A stretch of DNA of 64,000 bases from assembly GCF_015351075.1 (NCBI RefSeq), contig NZ_JADKRS010000003.1, forward strand, positions 310,001 to 374,000, written 5' to 3'. The notes beneath the pieces are model-generated. The model saw only the letters and a program-made list of their open reading frames with translations. It had not been told where the DNA came from and searched no databases. Origin of the DNA: Clavibacter sp. VKM Ac-2873. Its GTDB lineage: Bacteria; Actinomycetota; Actinomycetes; Actinomycetales; Microbacteriaceae. The position numbers and the translations under genes are program-made. Of this stretch, positions 14,891 through 23,761 are shown in pieces (the first letter of the stretch is position 1; every line of letters begins with the position of its first letter).

Positions 14891-15736
14891 TCATCGGCGT
14901 GTCACCTCGGGCCGCCGCGCCGTCAGGTACAACCGATGCGCCGTGATCACCAGCGCCAGCCACGCGCCGCCGAGGAAGAAGGCAGCCAGCACGTCCGTGA
15001 ACCAGTGGTGGCCGAGGTAGACGCGGGTGGCGCCGATGGTGACGGCGAAGACCACGGCGACCGTGATCGAGAGCACGCGCGTCGCGCGACGGTGCTGGCG
15101 GAGGAGGAGCAGGTAGGCGAGGATCCCGGCGATCGCGACCGCGTTCAGCGTGTGGCCGCTCGGGAACGACGGCGACGTCTCGTACGGCGGCACCGCGTCG
15201 GCGAGGTCGGGACGGGCGCGGGCGATGATGTCCTTGCCCGCGATGGTGAGCAGCAGGGATCCGGCGCCGGCCGCGAGCACGAGGATGACCGGGGTCCACG
15301 AGCGGCGGCGCACCGCGAGGAACAGCATCGTCACCACCGCGATGATCGGCATGCCGACGACGCCCGCGACGTCCGTGTAGGCGGTCGCCGCGTCGTTCAG
15401 CCACGGCGTGCGGATGCCGATCATGAAGGCGAGGAGCGGCCGGTCGAGGCCGGCGACCCCGTCGGCGTCGGTCACGTTGTCGTAGACCTGCGCGGCGATC
15501 GCGGCGAGGCCGAACGCGAGCACGAGGCCCACCAGCAGCGTGATCACGAGGGCCCCGTACGGGCCGAGCGCGCGCACGATCCGCTGCACGAGCCGCACCA
15601 GCGCGCGGCCGGGCGGCGTCGCCCAGCGGGTGAGGTCGCGCGCGCCGAGGTAGCGGTCGCGGCGGAGCTCGCCCTCGACGCCCCGGTCGGCCGGATCCAG
15701 CGGGTCGAGGGGCCTGCGCCTCGGGGTCTCGCTCAT
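14891..15736 (-). CDS. PAP2-family membrane phosphatase
   Basis: A 281-residue integral membrane protein with the three PAP2 motifs: KDIIARARP, PSFPSGHTLN and TRVYLGHHWFTD, giving the catalytic His residues. About six hydrophobic helices surround them. The family dephosphorylates lipid phosphates such as phosphatidic acid, phosphatidylglycerophosphate or undecaprenyl pyrophosphate, with the site facing outward. I start at ATG 15736 (MSETPRRRPLDP); the longer frame upstream overlaps the TetR side and lacks membrane character. The N-terminal 60 residues are hydrophilic and cytoplasmic. Confidence 0.88.
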   Translation of the reverse strand: MSETPRRRPLDPLDPADRGVEGELRRDRYLGARDLTRWATPPGRALVRLVQRIVRALGPYGALVITLLVGLVLAFGLAAIAAQVYDNVTDADGVAGLDRPLLAFMIGIRTPWLNDAATAYTDVAGVVGMPIIAVVTMLFLAVRRRSWTPVILVLAAGAGSLLLTIAGKDIIARARPDLADAVPPYETSPSFPSGHTLNAVAIAGILAYLLLLRQHRRATRVLSITVAVVFAVTIGATRVYLGHHWFTDVLAAFFLGGAWLALVITAHRLYLTARRPEVTRR

Positions 15737-15838
15737 GTCGTCCACCTCGTCATCGGCGGAACCCCCGCACGTCCACGCTACCGACGCGGACCGGCGGCGA
15801 CCTGCGAGCGCGCGTGCCCGGTCCCACCGGGACATCCC

Positions 15839-16423
15839 TCACCCTGCGGCGGATGCGAGGAGCCGGAGGGCGCCTTCTGCGTGCGCCGCCGCCGCGCGCC
15901 GGGAGGGGGCCGGATCCAGGGCCAGCAGACGACGGCGGTGCGCCTCGCCGAGCAGGAGCGAATAGAGGGCCGCCGCCCTGTCCCGGGCATCCCCGATCCC
16001 GCCGCCCTCCGCGCGCATGGCGCCCTGCAGCAGCCGGATGGAGTGCCCCGGCCCGGCCGCGTAGAACCGCGCGGCGAGCTCCGGGAAGCGCGGCGCCTCC
16101 GCGATGACCGCGCGATGCAGCGCCACCGCCCGATCGGAGTGCAGGACCACCACGATCTCCGTCGCCACATCGATCAGGGATCCCGCGTCCGCCGCCGACG
16201 CGCGGAGCCGATCGTGCTCGCGCTCGACCGCGGCGGCGAACAGGGCGGCCTTGTCGCCGATGTCGACGTAGATCGTGCGCTTGGTCACGCCCGCGGCGGC
16301 GGCGATCTCGTCGAGCCCGGCCGATCCGAACCCGTGCGCGGCGAACGCCTGGACCGCGCCGTCCAGGATGCGGTCGCGCCGTCCCTCGCGCTCGTCGGCG
16401 GTGGGTCTCCCCCGTTTGGCCAT
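15839..16423 (-). CDS. TetR-family regulator
   Basis: A 194-residue regulator. The HTH is clear: RRDRILDGAVQAFAAHGFGSAG then LDEIAAAAGVTKRTIYVDIGDKAALF. I choose ATG 16423 (MAKRGRPTADER) because this basic opening is the usual TetR N-terminus; a start at 16459 would run through the operator. The palindrome at 16438-16461 lies between it and the divergent DUF952 gene, so it probably represses both. Confidence 0.85.
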   Translation of the reverse strand: MAKRGRPTADEREGRRDRILDGAVQAFAAHGFGSAGLDEIAAAAGVTKRTIYVDIGDKAALFAAAVEREHDRLRASAADAGSLIDVATEIVVVLHSDRAVALHRAVIAEAPRFPELAARFYAAGPGHSIRLLQGAMRAEGGGIGDARDRAAALYSLLLGEAHRRRLLALDPAPSRRAAAAHAEGALRLLASAAG

Positions 16424-16437
16424 GCGTGCCTCCACAA

Positions 16438-16461
16438 GAATGATACTGTGCAGTCTCATTC
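16438..16461. promoter_or_regulatory. TetR operator in the divergent intergenic region
   Basis: GAATGATACTG and CAGTCTCATTC form an 11-bp inverted repeat with one mismatch around a two-base centre. It lies 15 bases before the TetR ATG and 12 before the DUF952 GTG and overlaps the likely promoter of both genes. Confidence 0.75.
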
Positions 16462-16473
16462 AAGGAGGACGCC

Positions 16474-16854
16474 GTGGCAGCCATCGCGCACATCGCCATC
16501 GTCGACGACTGGGAGTCGGCGCGGAACATGGGGGAGTACGAGATCTCCACCCGGGGAGTGAGCCTCGCGGAGGCGGGCTTCGTGCACGCCGTCGCGCTCG
16601 ACGGCATCCGCCGCGTGCTCGACGACCACTACGCCGACATAGCCTACGGGCTCGTGCTGGTGGTCCTCGACTCCGACGCCCTCGCCGCGGATGGCATCGC
16701 CGTCACCGAGGAGACCCCCGGCCTCCCGCACGTGCACGGCGCGCTCCCCACGGAGGGCGACGCGGTGCTGGCCGTGCTCCCGATCGAGAGCGCGGACGGC
16801 AGGCTCGTGATCCCGGACCTGCGCCGGTTCGACGGAGGCGCCACCGGCCGGTAG
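16474..16854 (+). CDS. DUF952 domain protein
   Basis: A 126-residue protein starting at GTG behind a strong AAGGAGG (16462-16468). It follows the DUF952 pattern: an opening IAHIAIVDDWESARNMGEYEI in place of the usual WxxAxxxGxY, then GFVHAVALDGI, YGLVLVVLDSDAL and PHVHGALPTEGDAVLAVLPI, which corresponds to the PHLYGPL region. The expected second His in the FIH motif is present. The family may be ADP-ribosyl-related by fold, but its function is unproven. It is divergent from, and probably controlled by, the adjacent TetR gene. Confidence 0.75.
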   Translation: MAAIAHIAIVDDWESARNMGEYEISTRGVSLAEAGFVHAVALDGIRRVLDDHYADIAYGLVLVVLDSDALAADGIAVTEETPGLPHVHGALPTEGDAVLAVLPIESADGRLVIPDLRRFDGGATGR

Positions 16855-16976
16855 GCGATCCGCGGAAGTCCGCTCGCCGCAGGAGGGCCGCCGCGGATCC
16901 CGCCGCGTGCTTCGCTGTAAGGGACGCTGCGACGAGGATCCGCCGGATGGCAGCCGCGAGGACGAAGGAGTCCGCC

Positions 16977-17834
16977 ATGCCCGACATCACGAAGGTCACC
17001 GTCCTCGGGGCGGGCGTGCTCGGCGCGCAGATCGCGTTCCAGGCCGCGAACCACGGGAAGACCGTGACGAGCTACGACGTGGACGACGCCGCGCTCGAGG
17101 CCGCGCGCGGACGGCTCGACGCGATCGTCGCGCAGTTCGTGTCCGAGACCGGCGAGGAGACGCGGGAGTCCGCGACCGCCGCCGCCGCGGGCATCCGGCT
17201 CACGAGCGACCTCGCCGCCTCCGTCGCCGACGCCGACCTCGTGATCGAGGCGGTCCCCGAGCGCCTCGACCTCAAGCAGGACGTCTACCGCCGCATCGCC
17301 GACGCCGCTCCCGAGCGCACGGTCTTCGCCACGAACTCGTCGACGCTCCTGCCGAGCGACATCGCCGACTCCACCGGCCGCCCCGACCGCTTCCTCGCGC
17401 TGCACTTCGCGAATCACGTGTGGGTGCAGAACACGGCCGAGATCATGGGCACCGAGCGCACGTCGCCCGCGGTGTTCGACCGGGTCGTCGCGTTCGCGGA
17501 GGAGATCGGCATGGTCCCGATCCCGCTCAAGAAGGAGCAGCCCGGCTACGTGCTCAACTCGCTCCTCGTGCCGCTGCTGGGGGCGGCTGCGGGCCTCGTG
17601 CTGACGGGCGTCGCGGATCCGAAGACGGTCGACACCACCTGGCGCATCGCGACCGGCGCGCCCCTCGGCCCGTTCCAGATCTTCGACCTCATCGGCCTCC
17701 GCACCGCCTACGCGGTCTCCGCCGCGAGCGACGAGCCGGGCGCGCAGGCGTGGGCGGCGCACCTCCAGAGCGAGTACCTCGACAAGGGCAAGCTCGGCAG
17801 GGAGTCGGGCGAGGGGTTCTACGCGTACCAGTGA
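16977..17834 (+). CDS. 3-hydroxyacyl-CoA dehydrogenase
   Basis: A 285-residue enzyme of the HAD/HBDH family, which oxidises 3-hydroxyacyl-CoA with NAD in beta-oxidation or related pathways. The Rossmann motif is VLGAGVLGAQIAFQA with the acidic end YDVDD. ATNSSTLLPSDIA and the catalytic-type His in LHFANHVWVQN follow, with the KEQPGYVLNSLL segment joining the C-terminal helical domain. The ATG is preceded by GAAGGAG. It is not next to other beta-oxidation genes; some single-gene members act on other small hydroxy acids. Confidence 0.88.
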   Translation: MPDITKVTVLGAGVLGAQIAFQAANHGKTVTSYDVDDAALEAARGRLDAIVAQFVSETGEETRESATAAAAGIRLTSDLAASVADADLVIEAVPERLDLKQDVYRRIADAAPERTVFATNSSTLLPSDIADSTGRPDRFLALHFANHVWVQNTAEIMGTERTSPAVFDRVVAFAEEIGMVPIPLKKEQPGYVLNSLLVPLLGAAAGLVLTGVADPKTVDTTWRIATGAPLGPFQIFDLIGLRTAYAVSAASDEPGAQAWAAHLQSEYLDKGKLGRESGEGFYAYQ

Positions 17835-17927
17835 CGCCCGGGCCCCAGCCAGGTCCCGCCCCGCGCATGCGCCAAGCTGGTCTCCGGCCGCGGACGCCCC
17901 GCCGCCGACCCGCGAGGAGGGCACCGC

Positions 17928-18566
17928 ATGATCACCCTGGCCGCCGCATCCGCCATGGCCGTCGTGGCCCTCGGCATGGTCCTCACGCCGGGCCCGAACA
18001 TGATGTACCTGGTCTCGCGCAGCATCAGCCAGGGCCGTCGTGCGGGACTCGTCTCGTTGGCCGGCACCGGCGTGGGCTTCGTCGTCTACATGACCATGGC
18101 CAACGTCGGCCTCGCGGCGGTCTTCGTCGTGGTGCCATGGCTCTACACGGGGCTCAAGGTCGCCGGGGCGGCGTACCTGCTGTGGCTGGCGTGGTCCACG
18201 CTGCGCCCGGGCGGCGCCTCCGTCTTCGACACGCGGGACCTGCCGCGCGACTCCACCGCGAAGCTCTTCCGCATGGGGCTCGTCACGAACCTGCTCAACC
18301 CGAAGGCCGCGATCATGTACCTCGCGCTCATCCCGCAGTTCGTCGACCGGGGCGCGGGCGACGTCGTCGCGCAGGGCTTCCAGTTGGGGGCGGTGCAGAT
18401 CCTGGTGAGCCTCGCGGTCAACGCCGGGATCGTCCTCGCGTCCGGCTCGATCGCCGTCTTCCTGCGCGGCCGACCCCGCTGGATGCGCTGGCAGCGCTGG
18501 GCCACCGGCGGGCTCCTCGGCGCGGTCGGCGTGAAGCTCGCCATCGAGGCTCCGGCGCCGGCCTAG
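17928..18566 (+). CDS. LysE/RhtB-family amino-acid exporter
   Basis: A 212-residue membrane protein with six predicted helices. The N-terminal signature GMVLTPGPNMMYLVSRSISQGRRAGLVSLAGTGVG is diagnostic for LysE/RhtB, and the mid segment FRMGLVTNLLNPKAAIMYLALIPQF is the second conserved block. The family exports amino acids such as lysine, threonine or homoserine lactone. It starts at ATG after GAGGAGG. It stands convergent with the LysR gene (22 bases between ends), so that regulator does not obviously control it. Confidence 0.9.
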   Translation: MITLAAASAMAVVALGMVLTPGPNMMYLVSRSISQGRRAGLVSLAGTGVGFVVYMTMANVGLAAVFVVVPWLYTGLKVAGAAYLLWLAWSTLRPGGASVFDTRDLPRDSTAKLFRMGLVTNLLNPKAAIMYLALIPQFVDRGAGDVVAQGFQLGAVQILVSLAVNAGIVLASGSIAVFLRGRPRWMRWQRWATGGLLGAVGVKLAIEAPAPA

Positions 18567-18587
18567 GTCCCGTCCCAGAGGATCCCG

Positions 18588-19520
18588 CTACCGCGGACCC
18601 GCCGCCCCACCCGCCGCGAACGACCGCGCCGCGCGCGTGACCGCCTCCGACAGCGCGCGCATCGCCGGGGTCTCGACGCGCCGGGCCAGCGACGCGAGGT
18701 AGATGGTGCGTGCCGGGATCCGGTCGGCGGGCCGGAACGACACCGCCCGCACGTCCTCGCGGTGCGACGCGAGCGCGAGCCGCGGTGCCATCGCGATGCC
18801 GACGCCGGCCGCCACCATCGCCTGGACCTCCTGGTAGTCGTACGCCTCGTACGCGACGTCCGGCCGGATGCCCGCCGCGGCGCAGCTGCGGTAGAGCACG
18901 TCCGCCGCCGGATGCCCGCCGTTCCGCGTGATCCACGACTCCCGCCGCAGCGACTTGAGCGACACCCCGTCGCGGATGGGGCTGTCGGCCGCGACGAGCA
19001 GCATCGTCTCGTCCTCCACCAGCTTCCGCAGCGCGAGGTGCTTCTCGGCCTCCTCGGTCCACGCGTAGCTCCACAGGAGCGCGAGCTCCACCTCGCCGGA
19101 GCTGAGCTTGTCGATCAGCTCGGGCCGGAGCGCCGACTGCACGCGGATCTCGATGCCCGGCCACGCCGCGTGCGCGTCCTTGAGCGCGTCCGCCAGCAAC
19201 GACGCGCTCACGGTGGGGAAGGACCCGAGCCGCACGGTGCCGTGCTCGAGCCCGCGGATCGCCTCCAGCTCCCCCTCGGCGGCCCGCAGCTCGCGGCGCA
19301 CCGTGCGCGCCTTGGCCGCGAGCACCTGGCCCGCCTCGGTCAGGCGCATGCCGCGCGGGAGGCGGTCGAGCACGGGCTGGCCGATGAGCTGCTCGAGCTT
19401 CGCGATGCGCTGCGACGCCGCCGACGTGGTCATCCGCGAGCGGGCCGCGCCGCCGGTCAGCGTGCCGGTGTCGACCACGTCGAGCAGCAGATCCAACGTG
19501 ACGAGGTCGAAGGAGGCCAT
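18588..19520 (-). CDS. LysR-family transcriptional regulator
   Basis: A 310-residue LysR protein. The N-terminal winged HTH has FDLVTLDLLLDVVDTGTLTGGAARSRMTTSAASQRIAKLE, then LDRLPRGMRLTEAG. The remainder is the periplasmic-binding-protein-like effector domain. It is divergent from the prpF operon with about 100 bp between, the classical arrangement in which a LysR protein activates the neighbouring operon in the presence of its substrate or an intermediate. I infer that it senses a tricarboxylate or dicarboxylate. Confidence 0.88.
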   Translation of the reverse strand: MASFDLVTLDLLLDVVDTGTLTGGAARSRMTTSAASQRIAKLEQLIGQPVLDRLPRGMRLTEAGQVLAAKARTVRRELRAAEGELEAIRGLEHGTVRLGSFPTVSASLLADALKDAHAAWPGIEIRVQSALRPELIDKLSSGEVELALLWSYAWTEEAEKHLALRKLVEDETMLLVAADSPIRDGVSLKSLRRESWITRNGGHPAADVLYRSCAAAGIRPDVAYEAYDYQEVQAMVAAGVGIAMAPRLALASHREDVRAVSFRPADRIPARTIYLASLARRVETPAMRALSEAVTRAARSFAAGGAAGPR

Positions 19521-19622
19521 GAGCTGACTTTAGCCCAGCTGAACGGGCACGTAGGAGATCGAGCTTCTGCTTGAGCCTCCGGATTCGTAGCGTGAGCACA
19601 TCGACGACGACCAGGAGGCCTC

Positions 19623-20729
19623 GTGAGCATCCCCGCCACCCTCATGCGCGGAGGGACCAGCAAGTGCTGGCTCTTCGACCGCGACGCCGTCCCGGCCGAC
19701 CGGGACGCGCTCGCCGAGCTCCTCATCGAGCTGTTCGGCGCCGACGACCCGCGGCAGCTCGACGGCGTCGGCGGCGGCACATCCGTGACATCGAAGGCCG
19801 TCATCGTGGGCCGGAGCGACGAGCCCGGCATCGACGTCGACTACCTCTTCGCCCAGGTCGCGATCGGCGCGCACGTCGTGGAGTGGGGCAGCAACTGCGG
19901 CAACTGCGCCACGGCCGTCGCGCAGTGGTCGGTCGAGCGGTTCGGGCTCGCGGGCGCCGGCGACGCGGCCACCACCGTGCGGATGCGCAACCTCAACACC
20001 TCCGCGGTCGTCGTCGCCCAGGTCGCGGGCGCACGGGACGTGAAGGTCTCCGTGCCCGGCGTCCGCGGTTCCGGCACCGCGGTCGACCTCGCGTTCGTCG
20101 ACCCGGCCGGATCCACCACCGGCTCCCTCTTCCCCACCGGCGCAGTCCGCGAGGAGCTCGTCGTCGACGGCACCGCCTACGAGGTGACCATGGCCGACGC
20201 GGGCGCGCCCGTCGTGCTGCTCGCGGCGGCCGACCTCGGACTGCCGGCGGCCGCGACCGAGATCGAGATCCTCGCCGCCGTGCCGCTGCTGCGCCGGATC
20301 CGCGCGCACGCCGCCGTCGCGATGGGCATCGCGCCGAGCGTCGCCGAGGCAGGCGACGCGGTGCCGAAGGTCGGCGTCGTCGGCCCGGCCGTCGACCACG
20401 TCACCACGCTCGGCCAGGAGGTGCGCGCCGCGGACCACGACGTCTCCGTGCGCATGCTCTCCATGAACGCCGCGCACCCCACCATCGGCCTCACGAGCGC
20501 CGTCGCCCTGGCCCTCGCGGCCCGCGAGCCCGGCACCGTGCTCGCGCGCGTCGGCGTGGATCCGGCCACCTCGCCCCTGCGCCTCGGCACCCTCGGCGGA
20601 CCCTTGCGCGCCGGCGTCGAGGTCGACGCCTCCGGCACGCGGGTCCTGCTCCAGCGGGCGGCCCGCCGCCTCGCGGACTCGGAGCTCCTCACGCACCACG
20701 AACCCATCCCGCTCGCCCCCACCCGCTGA
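19623..20729 (+). CDS. prpF: PrpF-family isomerase (4-oxalomesaconate tautomerase / aconitate isomerase type)
   Basis: A 368-residue enzyme of the diaminopimelate-epimerase fold. PATLMRGGTSKCWLF is the PrpF opening, GVGGGTSVTSKAVIV gives the conserved Lys, and EWGSNCGNCATAVAQWS the active-site Cys segment; LSMNAAHPTIGLTSA closes the second half. Members move double bonds in methylaconitate, oxalomesaconate or aconitate. The gene leads an operon with a carboxylate transporter (35 bases downstream) and a hydroxyacid dehydrogenase, next to a divergent LysR. That set points to uptake and use of an unsaturated di- or tricarboxylic acid; no aconitase or hydratase gene is beside it. Confidence 0.88.
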   Translation: MSIPATLMRGGTSKCWLFDRDAVPADRDALAELLIELFGADDPRQLDGVGGGTSVTSKAVIVGRSDEPGIDVDYLFAQVAIGAHVVEWGSNCGNCATAVAQWSVERFGLAGAGDAATTVRMRNLNTSAVVVAQVAGARDVKVSVPGVRGSGTAVDLAFVDPAGSTTGSLFPTGAVREELVVDGTAYEVTMADAGAPVVLLAAADLGLPAAATEIEILAAVPLLRRIRAHAAVAMGIAPSVAEAGDAVPKVGVVGPAVDHVTTLGQEVRAADHDVSVRMLSMNAAHPTIGLTSAVALALAAREPGTVLARVGVDPATSPLRLGTLGGPLRAGVEVDASGTRVLLQRAARRLADSELLTHHEPIPLAPTR

Positions 20730-20763
20730 CGCGTCGCGCGCCCGCGATCACCAGGAGAAGACA

Positions 20764-22047
20764 GTGTCGTCTATCGAGATCATCCCCCTCATCGGCCTCG
20801 TCGTGATGTTCGTCATCGCGACCGTGTTCCCGATCAACATCGGCTTCCTCGGCTTCATCGGGGCCTTCCTCGTGGGCGCCATCGCGTTCGGCTACGACGA
20901 CAAGGAGATCCTCGAGGTCTTCCCGTCGTCGATCGTGCTCACGATCATCGGCGTCACCTACTTCTTCGGCATGGCGAAGCAGAACGGCACCATCGACCTG
21001 ATGGTGAGCGCCTGCATCCGTGCCGTGCGCGGGAAGCTCTACCTCATCCCGTGGGTCTTCTTCCTCGTCGCCGCGTTCCTCACCTCGCTCGGCACGTTCA
21101 GCCCGGCCGCGGTCGCGCTCATCGCCCCGGCCGCCATGAGCTTCGCCGGCCGCACGCGCATGAGCCCGCTCGTGATGGGGATCATGACGATCAACGGCGC
21201 GCACGCCGGCGCCTTCTCGCCCATATCCGTCTCGGGCGTGCTGGTGCGCGACATCGTCGAGGGCAACGGCCTGTCGCTCGACCCGTGGCTGCTGTTCCTC
21301 TCCAGCTTCGGGATCAACACGCTCCTGTCGGTGCTGACCGTCGCGGCGTACGCCATCACGAGCCGCGTGAAGACGCTCGAGTACACGGCCACCGGCAGCG
21401 TCATGACCATCGAGGACGACACCATCGACGCCGACCACGTGCCGCTCACCCGGGTGCGCATGCTGACGCTCGCGCTCATCGCCGCCATCCTCGTGATCGT
21501 GCTGGTGGGCCACCAGCCGATCAGCTTCGTGGCGATCGCCGCGGGAGTCCTCCTGTCCTTCACCGACCTGAAGAGCACGAGCCGGTCGATCGCCGGCATC
21601 AGCTGGCCGACCGTGCTGCTGGTCGCCGGCATGATCACCTACATCGCGATGCTCGAGGAGCTCGGCACCATCGACCACCTCGCCGACATGGCCCTGCTCA
21701 TCGGCGCCCCCGTGGCCGTCGCGCTCGTGCTCTGCTACGTGATCGGCATCTCCTCGGCCTTCGCCTCATCCACGGCGCTGCTCGCGGCGATCATCCCGCT
21801 GTCCCTGCCGCTGCTCCAGCTCGGCGAGCTGCCCGTGGTGGGCGTGGTCGCGGCGCTCTCGATCGCGGCCACGGTGGTCGACGTCTCGCCCTTCTCGACG
21901 AACGGGGCGCTCGTGCTGGCGAACGCGCAGGGCATCGACCGCACGGTCTTCTACCGGCAGCTGCTGCTCAACGCCGGGGCCGTGGTGGCGGTGGCGCCGC
22001 TCATCTGCTGGGTGCTGCTGGTGGTCGTGCCGAACGCCTTCGCCTGA
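20764..22047 (+). CDS. Dicarboxylate transporter, MatC/SLC13-like ion transporter superfamily
   Basis: A 427-residue integral membrane protein with 10-12 hydrophobic segments. The first 150 residues (IIPLIGLVVMFVIATVFPINIGFLGFIGAFLVG, then IGVTYFFGMAKQNGTIDLM) match the MatC N-terminal region of malonate/dicarboxylate carriers. FSPAAVALIAPAAM and DVSPFSTNGALVLA are the paired re-entrant Ser/Pro motifs of this superfamily. It begins at GTG after AGGAG and lies between prpF and the dehydrogenase, so it probably imports the acid that PrpF isomerises. Confidence 0.87.
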   Translation: MSSIEIIPLIGLVVMFVIATVFPINIGFLGFIGAFLVGAIAFGYDDKEILEVFPSSIVLTIIGVTYFFGMAKQNGTIDLMVSACIRAVRGKLYLIPWVFFLVAAFLTSLGTFSPAAVALIAPAAMSFAGRTRMSPLVMGIMTINGAHAGAFSPISVSGVLVRDIVEGNGLSLDPWLLFLSSFGINTLLSVLTVAAYAITSRVKTLEYTATGSVMTIEDDTIDADHVPLTRVRMLTLALIAAILVIVLVGHQPISFVAIAAGVLLSFTDLKSTSRSIAGISWPTVLLVAGMITYIAMLEELGTIDHLADMALLIGAPVAVALVLCYVIGISSAFASSTALLAAIIPLSLPLLQLGELPVVGVVAALSIAATVVDVSPFSTNGALVLANAQGIDRTVFYRQLLLNAGAVVAVAPLICWVLLVVVPNAFA

Positions 22048-22097
22048 TCCGACCGCACGACCCGTGCCGCCGCGGCACGGGAGGGAGAGCATGGAGC

Positions 22098-23057
22098 ATG
22101 ACCGCACCGATCCGCATCGCCGTCCTCGACGACTACCAGGGCGTCTCCGCCGGCCTCGCCGACTGGGGCGCGATCCCCGGGGCCATCGCCACCGCGTTCC
22201 GCGCGCACCTCGGATCCACCGAGGAGGTGATCACCGCGCTCCAGCCCTTCGACGTGGTGGTGGCCATGCGCGAGCGGACCCGGTTCGACCAGGCCGTGCT
22301 CTCCGCCCTCCCCGCGCTGCGCCTCCTCGTGACCACGGGACGCGCGAACGCGGCCATCGACCTGGGTGCGGCCGCGCGCGCCGGGATCCTGGTCTCGAGC
22401 GGCGCGACCGGCGGCAGCTCGGGAGCCGCCGAGCTCACGTGGGCGCTGATCCTCGCCGCCGTGCGGCACCTCCCCGAGGAGGATCGCCGGGTGCGCGACG
22501 GCCTCTGGCAGGGCACCGTCGGCGGCGACCTCCAGGGGCGGCGGCTCGGCATCGTCGGGCTCGGGGCGATCGGCGCGCGCGTCGCCCGGGTCGCGCTCGC
22601 CTTCGACATGGAGGTGGCGGCGTGGAGCCGGCACCTGGATCCGGAGCGGGCGCGCGCCCTGGGCGTCATCCCCGTCGACAAGGACGAGCTGATCGCCACC
22701 TCCGACGTGCTCAGCGTGCACGCCAAGCTCGACCCGGCATCCGTGGGGCTCATCGGCGCGCGCGACATCGCCGCGATGAAGCCCACGGCGATCCTCGTCA
22801 ACACCGCCCGCGGCCCGCTCGTCGACGAGGCCGCGCTGTTCGCGGCCCTGCACGCGGGCCGGATCGGCGGCGCCGCGCTCGACGTCTTCGACCGCGAGCC
22901 GCTGCCGCTCGACTCGCCGTGGCGGTCGGCGCCGCGCACGGTGCTCACGCCGCACCTCGGCTACGTGACGGACGACACCTACCGCCGCTTCTTCGCCGAG
23001 GCGCACGAGAGCGTGGCCGCGTGGGCCGCGGGCGCGCCGATCCGGTTGCTCGGGTGA
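22098..23057 (+). CDS. D-2-hydroxyacid dehydrogenase family protein
   Basis: A 319-residue NAD(P)-dependent dehydrogenase. The nucleotide-binding domain has LGIVGLGAIGARVARVALAF; the catalytic triad is in the standard places: Arg in VNTARGPLVDE, Glu in DVFDREPLP and His in LTPHLGYVT. The split substrate domain has DDYQGVSAGLADW and LRLLVTTGRANAAIDL. I use the ATG at 22098, the second of two close ATGs. It is the third gene of the prpF operon and probably reduces or oxidises a hydroxy-acid in the same route. Substrate unknown. Confidence 0.88.
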   Translation: MTAPIRIAVLDDYQGVSAGLADWGAIPGAIATAFRAHLGSTEEVITALQPFDVVVAMRERTRFDQAVLSALPALRLLVTTGRANAAIDLGAAARAGILVSSGATGGSSGAAELTWALILAAVRHLPEEDRRVRDGLWQGTVGGDLQGRRLGIVGLGAIGARVARVALAFDMEVAAWSRHLDPERARALGVIPVDKDELIATSDVLSVHAKLDPASVGLIGARDIAAMKPTAILVNTARGPLVDEAALFAALHAGRIGGAALDVFDREPLPLDSPWRSAPRTVLTPHLGYVTDDTYRRFFAEAHESVAAWAAGAPIRLLG

Positions 23058-23085
23058 CGAGCCTCGGCTGACGACCCTCGGCTGA

Positions 23086-23700
23086 TCAGCGCGGGCGCGT
23101 GCCTGCCGCCGACCCGGGCGCCCCACCGCCGCCCAGCACGAACCGCACCAGCCGCCTCACGCTCTCCGCGTGGTCGCCCTTCCGGCCGAGCACGCGCAGC
23201 ACGATGACGCCGAGGATCGCCTGGCCGAGCTCCTCGACGGGCGCGTCTGCCGGGAGCTGGCCCGCGCGGATCCCCGAGGCCAGGCGCTCCGAGAGGTCGC
23301 GGTCGACGCCGAGGCTCGCGCTCAGGCTGTCGCCGACGGCCGCGTCCTCCGCGGCGGCCGCCACGAGCGAGCGGACGAGCGGGCCGCCGGTCGGGGCGTC
23401 GAGCACGGCCAGCACGCCCGTGAGCCAGCGCTCGATGTCGGCGAGGAGGTCGCCCGTGTCGGGCACGGCGAACTCCACCGGCATCAGGCGGCCCTCCGTC
23501 ATGCACTCGGCGATGAGGGCGCCGCGCGACGGCCACCACCGGTAGATCGTCTGCTTGCCGACGCCGGCCTCCTTGGCGACGCCCTCGATCGTGAGGTGGT
23601 CGTAGCCGACGGCGTGGATGAGGCGCACGGTCGCGCCGAGGATCGCCTCGCGGGCCGCCTCGCTGCGGACCCTGCCGGTTCGGTGCTCGTTCACCTGCAC
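23086..23700 (-). CDS. TetR-family regulator of the MMPL pump
   Basis: About 204 residues from GTG 23700, preceded by GGAG; a second GTG at 23694 is also possible. The HTH reads REAILGATVRLIHAVGYDHLT then IEGVAKEAGVGKQTIYRWWPSRGALI, with the TetR_C_11-like C-terminal part. It is divergent from the MMPL transporter with 61 bp between and an operator-like repeat at 23721-23739 in the gap. I infer repression of the pump and of itself. Confidence 0.85.
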   Translation of the reverse strand: MQVNEHRTGRVRSEAAREAILGATVRLIHAVGYDHLTIEGVAKEAGVGKQTIYRWWPSRGALIAECMTEGRLMPVEFAVPDTGDLLADIERWLTGVLAVLDAPTGGPLVRSLVAAAAEDAAVGDSLSASLGVDRDLSERLASGIRAGQLPADAPVEELGQAILGVIVLRVLGRKGDHAESVRRLVRFVLGGGGAPGSAAGTRPR

Positions 23701-23720
23701 AGGGTAGCTCCAGAAACTAG

Positions 23721-23739
23721 ACGAGACGTAGCGTATCGT
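23721..23739. promoter_or_regulatory. Operator between TetR and MMPL genes
   Basis: ACGAGACG and CGTATCGT form an 8-bp inverted repeat with one mismatch around TAG. It lies 21 bases from the TetR start and 23 from the MMPL start, where both promoters must overlap. Confidence 0.6.
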
Positions 23740-23761
23740 CGAGCCGTCCGAAGGAGATGAC

